DNA from: Acidobacteriota bacterium
Lineage (GTDB): Bacteria; Acidobacteriota; Terriglobia; Terriglobales; Acidobacteriaceae
Direction: 5' to 3'
Assembly (NCBI GenBank): GCA_016196065.1
Contig: JACPYL010000027.1
Location: forward strand, 248,001-312,000
DNA length: 64,000 nucleotides
Part shown: positions 46,101 through 54,838 of the stretch, in pieces
Layout: the number at the start of each line of letters is the position of its first letter
How positions within the stretch are numbered: the first letter of the stretch is position 1
Notes under the pieces: generated by a model
Databases searched by the model: none
What the model saw: only the letters and a program-made list of their open reading frames with translations
What the model was told of the DNA's origin: nothing
Position numbers and translations under genes: made by a program

Positions 46101-46249
46101 GTGGGGCGGGCGCCCTCGCCCGCCGCAGTTGGGGTTAGGGTGGACTTGTTTGGACTAGAGCGGAACAGCAAGGTCAAACGCCAAGATCCAACACCAACCC
46201 CAAGATCAACTCCAACACCAACGGCGGCGGGCGAGGGCGCCCGCCCCAC
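46101..46249. repeat. 149-bp element with 26-bp perfect terminal inverted repeats
   Basis: The left arm (46101-46126) and right arm (46224-46249) are exact reverse complements. The interior also pairs partly: the left has GTTGGGGTTAGGGTGG and the right reads CCAACACCAAC repeats on the same strand. The arms are over 80% G+C. No coding capacity is credible. It resembles a REP- or MITE-like element. It lies between LemA and the 46262-46627 gene. Confidence 0.85.
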
Positions 46250-46261
46250 AGAAGGCAGTAG

Positions 46262-46627
46262 TTACTTCGCGTCGATTTTCAGGTTGATGGAGACTTGCGA
46301 GCGGTCGTCGAACTGGCTGACCGTCTTTACGTCGCTCTTGTGGCCGTTGTGCTGGGCATAGACTTCGTAGTCCAGGTTCGGCTGGAGCGCTGGGAAGCGG
46401 TAGGAGCCATCCTGGCTCACGATGTAGGTTTTGACCGCACGAGTGCGCGTGTTGGTCAGGTAGACCACTGCGTTGGGCAGGGGGCTATCTCCACGATCGA
46501 GCACTTTGCCCGTAAGCAGGCGCGTATTGTCGGCTTTCGGGCGCGAGCCAAACTGCGGCGGAGGAGACGCCAGTACCAAAGCCGAGAACAGAAGCAGAAG
46601 CGCGGTCACGACAATCGTCTTCTTCAT
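46262..46627 (-). CDS. Secreted CarboxypepD_reg-domain protein
   Basis: This 121-residue protein has a signal peptide (TALLLLFSALVLASPP) and a single carboxypeptidase-regulatory-like Ig fold: LLTGKVLDRGDSPLPNAVVYL, YIVSQDGSYRFPALQPNLDYEVYAQ. Such proteins often occur as small secreted domains in acidobacteria; the function is unknown. GAAGGGAA lies before the ATG. It is related in fold to the next gene upstream on this strand. Confidence 0.85.
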   Translation of the reverse strand: MKKTIVVTALLLLFSALVLASPPPQFGSRPKADNTRLLTGKVLDRGDSPLPNAVVYLTNTRTRAVKTYIVSQDGSYRFPALQPNLDYEVYAQHNGHKSDVKTVSQFDDRSQVSINLKIDAK

Positions 46628-46682
46628 AGAGTTCCCTTCCTCGGTGTATCGGGTTTACACCAAAATTCCTGCAACAAATACC

Positions 46683-47054
46683 CTACCAGATTAGATGCAA
46701 ACCGATATCCGAACGCTCCTCGTTGTCGATATGGACGGTTACTTCCGTACTCGCCTTTAAGTGCTTGCCATCCGGCAACTTAAAGTCTTTCAAGTCGGCC
46801 CACACAATATAGTCCGATTTTCCGGCAGGAACGCGCTGGGCAAACTCACCGCGATGGTCGGAAAGGAGTTCCCAGTGAGCCTTCTTCTGGTCGGCACGCC
46901 GGATCCTGACTTTCACGCCGTAGACCGGACGGCCGTCAGGTGCGAACACGGTTCCGAAGATGAGCGCGTAGGGCTTTTCTTTGTCGGGAGCTTTCTTCGC
47001 TGGATTCTTCTCGTCGCCCGGTGCAGTGGCCGCCCAGGCGTGAAATGCAGACAA
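46683..47054 (-). CDS. Secreted CarboxypepD_reg-like protein, start uncertain
   Basis: This 123-residue frame is given from a TTG at 47054. The same frame continues upstream to about 47129 and encodes a better signal peptide (RITAVLLLGALSAFHAWA). No ATG, GTG or TTG lies at that better place. A CTG at 47129, with GGAG about 9 nt upstream, would overlap the previous stop as CTGA. The mature part has FGTVFAPDGRPVYGVKVRIRR and HRGEFAQRVPAGKSDYIVWADL, a regulatory-like Ig fold. Start codon is unresolved. Confidence 0.7.
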   Translation of the reverse strand: MSAFHAWAATAPGDEKNPAKKAPDKEKPYALIFGTVFAPDGRPVYGVKVRIRRADQKKAHWELLSDHRGEFAQRVPAGKSDYIVWADLKDFKLPDGKHLKASTEVTVHIDNEERSDIGLHLIW

Positions 47055-47125
47055 CGCACCCAGAAGCAGGACCGCCGTAATACGGACAAGGCGCCGCGCA
47101 GAGGGCGTGAGCTGAGTGTCAGACG

Positions 47126-47341
47126 TCAGGCGTCGTCTCCGTCGTCCGATTCTTTGACGACCTTCTCATCGTCCTCATCATCGTCGTCGTAATCTTCGTC
47201 GTCGACCGGCTTGAGTTCGATGGGATTCGCCGTGATCACTTCGAAGTCACTGCCACATTCCGGGCAGGACACGACTTCACCTTCGTCGACCTCATCTTCC
47301 TCAATGTCCAGATCGGTCTCGCATTCAGGACAGTTCACCAT
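47126..47341 (-). CDS. LysW-like zinc ribbon protein with acidic tail
   Basis: This 71-residue protein has the zinc ribbon of LysW/ArgW carrier proteins: Cys4, Cys7, Cys26 and Cys29 in CPEC...CPECG. LysW normally ends in EDWGE and carries a substrate amino group during lysine or arginine synthesis. Here the last 25 residues are mostly Asp and Glu (DDEDYDDDDEDDEK) and the EDWGE end is absent. It may be a shortened regulator or a metal-binding protein instead. GGAGG lies 5 nt before the ATG at 47341. Confidence 0.78.
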   Translation of the reverse strand: MVNCPECETDLDIEEDEVDEGEVVSCPECGSDFEVITANPIELKPVDDEDYDDDDEDDEKVVKESDDGDDA

Positions 47342-47427
47342 TGATGCCTCCAAGTTCAGGATACCCCTGTTATATTTAGTTTCTTCGCAAGCCAAAGGTC
47401 AAGAGGTTCGCGTAGGATTTTGTTGTG

Positions 47428-48831
47428 ATGCTGAAAACATTCCGTTGGTCGCATCGAGAAGTCGGCCGTTTGGCTCTCGCCTCCACGCTGATTGCACTGA
47501 CAATGGTGCAACCCGGTTCTATCTGCAAGGCTCAGGAGGGATCGCCGAAAAGCGCAGTCGATCCGCAGATTGCGGCCGCTTTGAAGCAGGTATCTGCCGA
47601 GCATGTGCAGCAAACCATACAAAAACTAGTCAGCTTTGGAAATCGGTCCACGATCTCAGCGCAGGATGATGATGCCATTAAGGCTGGGAAAGGCATCGGC
47701 GCGGCGCGGGAGTGGATTAAGAGCGAGTTCGAACGCTACTCCAAAGACTGTGGCGGATGTCTCGAAGTAAAAACCGATTCTTTCCTCGAAAAGCCAGCCG
47801 ACCGGATTCCGAAGCCGACGCAGATCACGAATGTTTATGCCGTATTGCGCGGCACAGATCCAAAGCAGGCTGACCGCATCGTGCTCGTTACCGGCCACTA
47901 CGATTCACGGAACAGCGACACGTTCAACACCACCGACCCCGCGCCAGGAGCGAATGACGATGGCAGTGGGACGGCCGTCAGCCTGGAGTGCGCGCGCGTC
48001 CTGATCACGCTGAAGTTTCCCGCCACAATTATTTTTCTCACCGTAGCCGGAGAGGAACAGGGGTTGAACGGCAGCACGCATTTCGCCGAGATGGCGAAAA
48101 AAGAAGGTTGGAAGCTGGAGGCCGTTCTCAATAACGACATCGTAGGCGGCGATCGCAGTGCGCAACAGGATGCGAGCGTGGTGCGAGTATTTTCCGAAGG
48201 CCTGCCCAACGCGGCGACAGAGAAGGACATCCGACGGATTCGCGGGCTCGGCGGGGAAAGTGATTCGCCATCGCGCGAACTGGCTCGCTACGTGTTGGAA
48301 GTGGGACGGACGTATTCCTCGGGTGTGAAGCCCATGGCGGTTTTTCGGCTTGACCGGTTTCTGCGCGGCGGTGACCACTACGCGTTCAATCAAAATGGAT
48401 TTACAGCAGTGCGCTTCACCGAATTTCGCGAAGATTACAACCATCAGCATCAGAACGTGCGGACCGAAAACGGCATCGAATATGGCGATCTACCGAAATT
48501 CGTGAATTTCGACTACATGGCCGAGGTCGCACGACTGAATGCCGCCACGCTGGCGTCATTGGCATCGAGTCCGGCGCCTCCAGCGAAAGTAAAGATGTTG
48601 ACCAAGGAACTGGAGAACGACACGCATCTTACCTGGGAGCCCGCGGACGGAGTGGCGAGCTATGAGGTGCTGTGGCGCGCGACCAGCAGTCCGGATTGGG
48701 AGCACGTCCAAACGGTTAGCACGACCAGTGCAGCGCTCAAGGTTTCGAAGGATAATGTCATATTCGCCGTGCGCGCCGTCGATGCAGCAGGACATCGCAG
48801 CCTGCCGGTAGTGCCGGAGCCGGAAAGATAA
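47428..48831 (+). CDS. Secreted M28-family peptidase with C-terminal Ig-like domain
   Basis: This 467-residue protein has a signal peptide. The M28 metal site is TGHYDSRNSD, GANDDGSGT, AGEEQGLNGS and the later NNDIVGGD and GDHYAF. The C-terminal 90 residues form a fibronectin-III-like domain (THLTWEPADGVASYEVLWR). It is an aminopeptidase-type zinc enzyme, probably periplasmic or outside. ATG 47428 is preferred over GTG 47425. It is not closely similar to the M28 protein at 1-1106. Confidence 0.9.
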   Translation: MLKTFRWSHREVGRLALASTLIALTMVQPGSICKAQEGSPKSAVDPQIAAALKQVSAEHVQQTIQKLVSFGNRSTISAQDDDAIKAGKGIGAAREWIKSEFERYSKDCGGCLEVKTDSFLEKPADRIPKPTQITNVYAVLRGTDPKQADRIVLVTGHYDSRNSDTFNTTDPAPGANDDGSGTAVSLECARVLITLKFPATIIFLTVAGEEQGLNGSTHFAEMAKKEGWKLEAVLNNDIVGGDRSAQQDASVVRVFSEGLPNAATEKDIRRIRGLGGESDSPSRELARYVLEVGRTYSSGVKPMAVFRLDRFLRGGDHYAFNQNGFTAVRFTEFREDYNHQHQNVRTENGIEYGDLPKFVNFDYMAEVARLNAATLASLASSPAPPAKVKMLTKELENDTHLTWEPADGVASYEVLWRATSSPDWEHVQTVSTTSAALKVSKDNVIFAVRAVDAAGHRSLPVVPEPER

Positions 48832-48839
48832 TAGGAGCG

Positions 48840-48910
48840 AGTGGCTAGTGTTTGGTGATTAGTGGTCAGTTCAAGCCGCCCTAGTCACCAACCACTAATC
48901 ACTAGCCACT
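48840..48910. repeat. Inverted repeat with AGTGGCTAGTG arms
   Basis: AGTGGCTAGTG at 48840-48850 has its exact reverse complement at 48900-48910. The core contains further shuffled copies of TTGGTGATTAGTGG and related words. It is a low-complexity intergenic element lying before the rhomboid gene. Confidence 0.7.
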
Positions 48911-48916
48911 GATTCT

Positions 48917-49762
48917 ATGTACCGCGGAAAAACGGTCTCGCTGAGTTTCCCTCCCTTCACACCCTGGGTGAAGAGGATCGTGATCGCGTGCACGGGGATT
49001 TTCTTCCTCCAGGAAGTGTTGGGGAGAGTGGCGCCGAATCTCGGCTTCGGCGAATTCTTGCAGGACTACTTTTGCCTCATGCCCGCAGCTGTGGTGGAGC
49101 ATGGGAGGGTCTGGCAGTTAGCTACGTATTCTCTCCTGCATGGCGGACTCTGGCATCTGCTGACCAACATGCTCACGCTTTGGATGTTCGGCTCGCAGGA
49201 AGAACAGGATTGGGGTTCCCGCCGATTTATCGAGTTCTACCTCTTTTGTGTAGTGGGCGCAGCACTGGTGACGATGGGCGTCTCCTATTTGGGATGGGGT
49301 ATGACTCCCAGAACGATTACGTTGGGTGCATCAGGCGGGATTTACGGTCTCCTGATTGCATTTGGCATGCTCTACGGAGATCGCGAACTTTTCCTTTTCC
49401 CGCTTCCGGTCGCGATCAAGGCGAAGTATTTAGTCGCCATCCTGATGTTCATCGTCTTGATCTCCGCGTTCCAGCCTTCCCAGGGCGGAGTCGCCAATTT
49501 CGCTCACCTGGGTGGAGCGCTCTTTGGTTTTCTTTACCTGAAACTCTTGCCAAAGCGTGGGATCAGCTTTGCGACGACGGAAAAATATTTTGGCCTGCGA
49601 AATTCTTACTACCGTTGGAAGCGCAAGAAAGCGGCCAAGAAATTTGAAGTCTACATGCGCGATCACGACCGCAAAGTTACATTTGACGAGCACGGCAACT
49701 ACGTCCCGCCCGATGAAAACGACAAGCCTAACGGTGGATCGAAGTCGGGTTGGGTGAACTGA
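48917..49762 (+). CDS. Rhomboid-family intramembrane serine protease
   Basis: This 281-residue protein has six or so hydrophobic helices. The catalytic Ser139 lies in GASGGIYG and the partner His197 in FAHLGGALFG. The HGGLWHLLTNMLTLWMFG motif holds the helix-2 His-Asn residues. Rhomboids cleave transmembrane segments. A long hydrophilic C-terminal tail (KKAAKKFEVYMRDHDRKV) is cytosolic. Substrates are unknown. The 3' end is close to the SRPBCC gene. Confidence 0.93.
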   Translation: MYRGKTVSLSFPPFTPWVKRIVIACTGIFFLQEVLGRVAPNLGFGEFLQDYFCLMPAAVVEHGRVWQLATYSLLHGGLWHLLTNMLTLWMFGSQEEQDWGSRRFIEFYLFCVVGAALVTMGVSYLGWGMTPRTITLGASGGIYGLLIAFGMLYGDRELFLFPLPVAIKAKYLVAILMFIVLISAFQPSQGGVANFAHLGGALFGFLYLKLLPKRGISFATTEKYFGLRNSYYRWKRKKAAKKFEVYMRDHDRKVTFDEHGNYVPPDENDKPNGGSKSGWVN

Positions 49763-49814
49763 TCTGCCTGCCGTTCCCCACATTTTTCGCGTCGAACAAT
49801 TCGTACCGCGTCCC

Positions 49815-50225
49815 TTGCAGGAAGTATTTGAGTTCTTTGCGAAAGCCGAGAACCTGGAAGAACTCACGCCGCCCTGGCTTCACTTCCGCATCTTGAGCGT
49901 ATCTCCAGGCCCGTTGCGCCAAGGGACGCTGATCCAATATGCGCTGCGTTGGAGAATATTCCCGATTCGCTGGACGACTGAGATCACCGAATGGGAGCCT
50001 CCATATCGGTTCGTCGACGTGCAACTCAAGGGACCGTACAGCTTGTGGAGTCATGAACATCGGTTCGTCGTCGAAGGCAACGGAACACGCATTCTGGATG
50101 AAGTGCAATACCGTGTCCCGCTCGGACCTATTGGTTCGCTTGCGCACAACTTGAAAGTGAAGAAAGATGTTGAATCCATCTTCGCCTACCGTCGCTCCGT
50201 CGTACGCCGATTGTTCGGGGAATAA
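49815..50225 (+). CDS. SRPBCC-fold ligand-binding protein, N-terminus unclear
   Basis: This 136-residue frame from TTG 49815 shows the START/SRPBCC fold: VFEFFAKAENLEELTPPWLHF, GTLIQYALRWRIFPIRW, TEITEWEPPYRFVDVQLKGPY, RFVVEGNGTRILDEVQY and VPLGPIGSL. Homologues usually start about 12-17 residues earlier with a first beta strand. That strand is readable upstream (PHIFRVEQFVPRPL) and would need a CTG near 49764 or ATT at 49782. The real start is therefore uncertain. It follows the rhomboid gene. Confidence 0.78.
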   Translation: MQEVFEFFAKAENLEELTPPWLHFRILSVSPGPLRQGTLIQYALRWRIFPIRWTTEITEWEPPYRFVDVQLKGPYSLWSHEHRFVVEGNGTRILDEVQYRVPLGPIGSLAHNLKVKKDVESIFAYRRSVVRRLFGE

Positions 50226-50382
50226 ATTCCGCGCGGTCCCCTTTCTCTTGAACGTCAATCAATTCACAAGACTTATCGTCGCTCGATGCGTGGCAACGCT
50301 GCCGGTGAGATTCGGTTCCTGAATCCTGCCCGTCCCGGTTCGCATCTGTACCGTACCGAACAACACAATTCACGGAGGAACA

Positions 50383-51135
50383 ATGTCTAGGAAACTTGCA
50401 GGGAAAGTTGCGCTCGTCACCGGCGCATCCAAAGGAATCGGCGCCGCAATCGCGAAGCATCTGGCCGCGGAGGGCGCATCTGTCATTGTCAATTATTCAT
50501 CTAGCAAGAGCGGTGCTGACCAGGTGGTGACGGAAATTGTCGGCAAAGGCGGGAAAGCTGTTGCTGTGCAGGCCGACGTCGCCAAGCAGGCTGACATCAC
50601 GCGTCTGCTGGCGGAGACGAAGAAGGCTTTTGGCCAACTCGACATTCTGGTCAACAATGCAGGAATCTACGAGTTTTCGCCGCTGGAAAGCGTTTCCGAA
50701 GAAAGCTTCCACAAGCAATTCAACCTGAATGTCATGGGTCTACTCTTGCCCACGAAAGAAGCATCCAAATACTTCGGCGCCGCGGGTGGCAGTGTCGTGA
50801 ACGTGAGTTCGGTGGTGAGCACTCTCACCCCGCCTTCTTCCTCGGTGTACTCCGCTACGAAAGAAAGTGTCGACGCGGTCACAAAAATTCTGGCGAAGGA
50901 ATTGGGGCCGCGCAAGATTCGCGTGAACTCAGTGAATCCGGGGCTGGTGATAACGGAAGGCTTGCACAGCGCAGGAATGGCCGAAGGAGATTTTCGCAAG
51001 AACATCGAGGCGACCACTCCGCTTGGCCGGGTTGGGCAGCCCGACGATATCGCTCCGGCGGTGGTGTTCTTTGCCTCCGACGACGCTTCGTGGATCACGG
51101 GCGAATCCCTGGTCATTGCGGGCGGTCTTCGCTAA
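50383..51135 (+). CDS. SDR-family oxidoreductase
   Basis: This 250-residue enzyme has the classical SDR pattern: TGASKGIG at the NAD(P) loop, NNAG, a Ser-Tyr-Lys set in NVSS...VYSATKES and GLVITEG. It resembles glucose dehydrogenase-like and 3-oxoacyl-reductase-like SDRs. The substrate is unknown. It has a GGAGG site before the ATG. A shared terminator follows, between it and the convergent BACON-type gene. Confidence 0.93.
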   Translation: MSRKLAGKVALVTGASKGIGAAIAKHLAAEGASVIVNYSSSKSGADQVVTEIVGKGGKAVAVQADVAKQADITRLLAETKKAFGQLDILVNNAGIYEFSPLESVSEESFHKQFNLNVMGLLLPTKEASKYFGAAGGSVVNVSSVVSTLTPPSSSVYSATKESVDAVTKILAKELGPRKIRVNSVNPGLVITEGLHSAGMAEGDFRKNIEATTPLGRVGQPDDIAPAVVFFASDDASWITGESLVIAGGLR

Positions 51136-51162
51136 AAGAACGCGCGATCATTCAATAAAAAT

Positions 51163-51203
51163 GGGGTAGTCGTGGGTTCGGCACGACTACCCCGAGCGTT
51201 TTT
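51163..51203. terminator. Bidirectional terminator
   Basis: A perfect 12-bp stem (51163-51174 with 51182-51193) has a TTTTT run downstream on the plus strand and an A-rich tract upstream, giving TTTTTA on the minus strand. It can end both the SDR and the BACON gene transcripts. Confidence 0.92.
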
Positions 51204-51217
51204 ACGGCTCGCGAACT

Positions 51218-54200
51218 CTAGGGCGCGACGTTAAGTACAACCGGAATCGTCATCGACTGTCCCGGGTTCGCGAACTGGAGAATGTTGATCTCTCCGACGT
51301 AAGTTCCCGCCGCGAGAGCACTGGCATTGGCGCTCACCGTGATGTTGGTGGGCGTATTGCAGCAGCCATTGCCCGATGGAGTGATACCCAGCCAGTTCCC
51401 TCCCTTGCCCGACGCCGCAATCGGAGTGAACCGCAGCACAGCGCCAGTGCTGGCAATCGAGATCACCTGGTTAGCAGGGTTCACGCCCCGAGTGGTGTTG
51501 AAAGTGACGGTCGGGAGCTGAGCAAAGACCGGGTCTGAGACCGTTACGCTGACCGGAATCGTCACGTTGCCGGTTTTCGCTTTCAATACTTGCTGCCCGA
51601 TGTATGTGCCGGCGATCAGCCCTTTGCCGGGTAGCTTGCTGGCGGTGACGGAAACCGTATAGCTCCCGGCATCCACACCCTTGGTCGGAGTTACCTTGAT
51701 CCACTTGCCAGGATCTGCCGTGCTGGCAGCAACCGACCAGCTCAGCGACAAGCCGCCGCCGTTACCCACCTGAATGGTTTGCACCGGCGGATTCTTTGTG
51801 TTCGGTGTGAACGAGAAGCTGGTCTGTCCGGGCAGGTTATCGAAGAACGCCTTCGCGGAAGAGACAACCGTCAGGTTCACGGGAACGAGCATGGAGCGTC
51901 CGGGGTTGGCGAACTCGATGATGCTGATCTCGCCAGTGTAGTTTCCGACGGGCAGGGACGTAGCGTTGACCGTCACACGTTCCGGGAACGAGGTGAAGCA
52001 ACAGCCGTTGCCCGAGGTCGAGAGACTGAGCCAGGCTCCACCTTTGCTGGTTGCAGCGCTGGCACTGAACCGGATCGCAGAGTTGTCGGCGGCCGGAATG
52101 CTGATGACCTGGGGCAGAGGATTTGGCCCTCCGAACGGCATCACGAAGTTGATTGGATTAACTTGGCCGAACACCGCTTTGCCCACCGTAACGGTAACCG
52201 GCACGGTTGTGATGCTTCCGGGTGCTTGCAGCAGAAGTTGACCGTTGTATGTTCCAGCGATCGCGCCTGCTCCCGGTAGATTGAGGATGTTGATTCCGAC
52301 CGTAATCGACTTGGGAGCGGTCGTGATTAGAGGTGTGGCCGTCAACCAGAGGCCGCCATCCTCGGTGAGCGGAGTGACCGTGAATTTCAATTTCCCGGTA
52401 CCGCCGTTGCCGACGAACAGAGCCTGCGGCGTCGCCTTCTTGCCCGGTTGAATGGAGAACGTCAATCCTCCAGGAAGGTTGTCGAAGAACGCGCCGGATG
52501 CGGACACAATGAGCGTTACCGGAATGGTCATCGAGCGTTGCGGGTTGGCGAACTCCGTGATGATGATTTCGCCCGTGTAGGTGCCGGCGGCCAAGGCGCT
52601 GGCATTGACGCTCGCCGTGATCGCCAGTGGAGTGAAGCAGCATCCATTGCCCGACGGTGAGATGGAGAGCCAGGTCCCGCCCTTGGCCGTTACTGCGCTC
52701 GCGCTGAAGCGCACGGCGGATCCGTCCACGGTGGAGATATTCAGCACCTGCGGCAACGGATTCGTGCCGCCAAACGGCATGGCGAAGCCGACTGGATTCA
52801 TCTGCGTGAACACAGCGGTTCCGACCGTGACCGTGACTGGAATGGTGGTGGTATCGCCCGGGGCTGTGAATACGACCTGTCCGGTAAAGGTTCCGGCCAG
52901 CGCTCCGCCGCCCGGCAGGTTCGCCGGGGTGACCGAGACACTCGCGATGGACGGAGCCGTTCCGCTGCCGGGCGTGACAGTCAGCCAGGCCCCGCTGTCG
53001 CCTGTGCTGGTGGTGGCGGTCCAGTTCAATGTGCCGGTGGATCCGCCATTACCGACCTGCACGATCTGCGGCGTGATAGCTCCGCCCGGTTTCATGGAGA
53101 AACTCATTCCGCCAGGGAGGTTGTCGAAGAACGGGCCGCTGGCCACGATCGTGAGGTTGACCGGAATGGACATCGACCGCTGCGGATTTGCGAACTCGGT
53201 GATGTATATCTCGCCGGTATAGGTACCTGCCGGGAGTGTGCTCGCGTTAATGCTGGCCGCCACGACCAGAGGTGTAAAACAGCAGCCATTGCCTGAGGGA
53301 GAAATACTCAGCCAGTTGCCTCCGGTACCAGTTGTCGCCTGCGCGGAAAATCGGATCGAGGAATTGTCGATCGTGGTTACATTCAGAGTCTGCGCGAGCG
53401 GGTTCGCCCCGCCGAACGGCATCGTGAAGCTGATCGGATTCAACTGGACGAATGCCGCCGGGCCTACGGTGACGGTAATCGGAACGGTGGTCGTGTCACC
53501 ACTGGTCTGGAACACAAGTTGGCCCACAAACGAGCCGTTTAACGCACCGCCTCCGGGTAGTTGGCCCACGTTGATTCCAACCGAGACAGTCGAGGGGGCG
53601 GTACCGCTGGCGGGAGTTGCCGTCAGCCAATTGCCGCCGTCGGAGGTGCTGGTCGCGAGAGTCCAATTCAGGGTGCCGGTACCCTTATTCCCAACCTGAA
53701 TCGTTTGCGGGGTCACGGTCGCGCCATTTGTCTTGAGAGAGTAGGTCAACTGGCCAGGCAAATCCGAGAAGAACGGTCCCGACGCCAGAACGGTCAGGGT
53801 GACCGGTACAACCATGGAGCGTCCAGGGTTGGCGAACTCGGTGATCACGATCTGCGCGGTATAGGTACCCGCCGGGATCGTGCCGGGGGTGATGATGACC
53901 CCTTCCGCTAACGGCGTGAAGCAACATCCGTTGCCGGTGGGCGTGATGGAAAGCCAATTGCCACCTTTCGCGTTGGAAACGGATACGCTGTACCGGACAC
54001 TGGCGTTGTCACTCATCGCCACGTTAAAGAACTGCTCGAGTGGTTTGTCTCCGCCAAACGCCATGGTGAAGTTCAGTGGGTTGATCTGTTCGAACACGCT
54101 GGCGCCGACATGAACAGCGACGGGGATGGTCACGCTGTCACCCGATCCCTGCAATAACAGCTGGCCTACGAATGTTCCGTTGGAAGCGCCGCCGCCGGGT

Positions 54201-54838
54201 AGTTGCGCTTTGTTGATGCTGATTGCGACGGTCGACGGGGCCGTTCCGGTCGAGATGGATGCGTTCAGCCAGTTGCCCCCATCCGCGGTGCTCTTCGTCA
54301 GTGTCCAGTTCAGAGTGCCGGCTCCTGCGTTACGGATCTGAAATGACTGCGCGGTTGGAGTGCCGTTCGTCTTCATGGAGAAGCTAAGCTTCCCCGGAGC
54401 GTCGTCGAAGAAGGTCGCACCCGATGCCGCCACCGTCAGGGTTACAGGGATTGTCATCGTGATCGCGCCATTCGAGAAGTTCGTGATCACCACTTGCCCG
54501 GTGTAAGTGCCCGCCGCGAGGTTGCCGGCGGTCACGATCACCTGCACGGCCAGTGGGGTAAAGCAGCACCCCCCTCCCGCCGGCGAAACGGAGAGCCATG
54601 CGCCGCCACTGTTGGTGGACGCAGCCGTGCTGAAGCGCACTGCCGTTTGATCGGTGTAGGCAATCGTCAAGACCTGGGGAAGCGGCTCGGCTCCCGCGAA
54701 TGCTTTCGTAAATGCAAGTGCTGGAACGGTTTGGAAAGTCTGGGCCTGGGTCGGGCTGGCAAACACGAAAACCAATGCCACCGCTAGAACGGCAAGGAGA
54801 AGCTGAAGTTTGTCAGTTTTTGAGTCGTGACTGTACAT
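51218..54838 (-). CDS. Secreted 11-domain BACON/Ig-like repeat protein
   Basis: This 1206-residue protein has a signal peptide (LLAVLAVALVFVFASPTQA) and about eleven Ig-like domains in strict A-B alternation. The six A domains share NPxxFxMxFGGxNPLxQ, then SPSGNGCCFTPL, and end in GTYTGEIxIxEFANP. The five B domains share FFDNLPGxxSFS and TGTLNWT...SGTAPSTVSV. The type B W-L-x-x-T-P core resembles BACON domains, which bind carbohydrates or mucins. Every A domain has adjacent Cys-Cys. It is exported and repetitive; adhesion is a reasonable guess. GGAG lies 7 nt before the ATG. Confidence 0.85.
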   Translation of the reverse strand: MYSHDSKTDKLQLLLAVLAVALVFVFASPTQAQTFQTVPALAFTKAFAGAEPLPQVLTIAYTDQTAVRFSTAASTNSGGAWLSVSPAGGGCCFTPLAVQVIVTAGNLAAGTYTGQVVITNFSNGAITMTIPVTLTVAASGATFFDDAPGKLSFSMKTNGTPTAQSFQIRNAGAGTLNWTLTKSTADGGNWLNASISTGTAPSTVAISINKAQLPGGGASNGTFVGQLLLQGSGDSVTIPVAVHVGASVFEQINPLNFTMAFGGDKPLEQFFNVAMSDNASVRYSVSVSNAKGGNWLSITPTGNGCCFTPLAEGVIITPGTIPAGTYTAQIVITEFANPGRSMVVPVTLTVLASGPFFSDLPGQLTYSLKTNGATVTPQTIQVGNKGTGTLNWTLATSTSDGGNWLTATPASGTAPSTVSVGINVGQLPGGGALNGSFVGQLVFQTSGDTTTVPITVTVGPAAFVQLNPISFTMPFGGANPLAQTLNVTTIDNSSIRFSAQATTGTGGNWLSISPSGNGCCFTPLVVAASINASTLPAGTYTGEIYITEFANPQRSMSIPVNLTIVASGPFFDNLPGGMSFSMKPGGAITPQIVQVGNGGSTGTLNWTATTSTGDSGAWLTVTPGSGTAPSIASVSVTPANLPGGGALAGTFTGQVVFTAPGDTTTIPVTVTVGTAVFTQMNPVGFAMPFGGTNPLPQVLNISTVDGSAVRFSASAVTAKGGTWLSISPSGNGCCFTPLAITASVNASALAAGTYTGEIIITEFANPQRSMTIPVTLIVSASGAFFDNLPGGLTFSIQPGKKATPQALFVGNGGTGKLKFTVTPLTEDGGLWLTATPLITTAPKSITVGINILNLPGAGAIAGTYNGQLLLQAPGSITTVPVTVTVGKAVFGQVNPINFVMPFGGPNPLPQVISIPAADNSAIRFSASAATSKGGAWLSLSTSGNGCCFTSFPERVTVNATSLPVGNYTGEISIIEFANPGRSMLVPVNLTVVSSAKAFFDNLPGQTSFSFTPNTKNPPVQTIQVGNGGGLSLSWSVAASTADPGKWIKVTPTKGVDAGSYTVSVTASKLPGKGLIAGTYIGQQVLKAKTGNVTIPVSVTVSDPVFAQLPTVTFNTTRGVNPANQVISIASTGAVLRFTPIAASGKGGNWLGITPSGNGCCNTPTNITVSANASALAAGTYVGEINILQFANPGQSMTIPVVLNVAP

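Noticed and set aside
46034-46249. Open frames in the inverted-repeat element
   Set aside because: They are generated by the G+C-rich palindromic sequence and have no credible protein content.
51779-54341. Many plus-strand frames opposite the BACON-like gene
   Set aside because: They repeat with the domain period and so reflect the coding strand's repeats.
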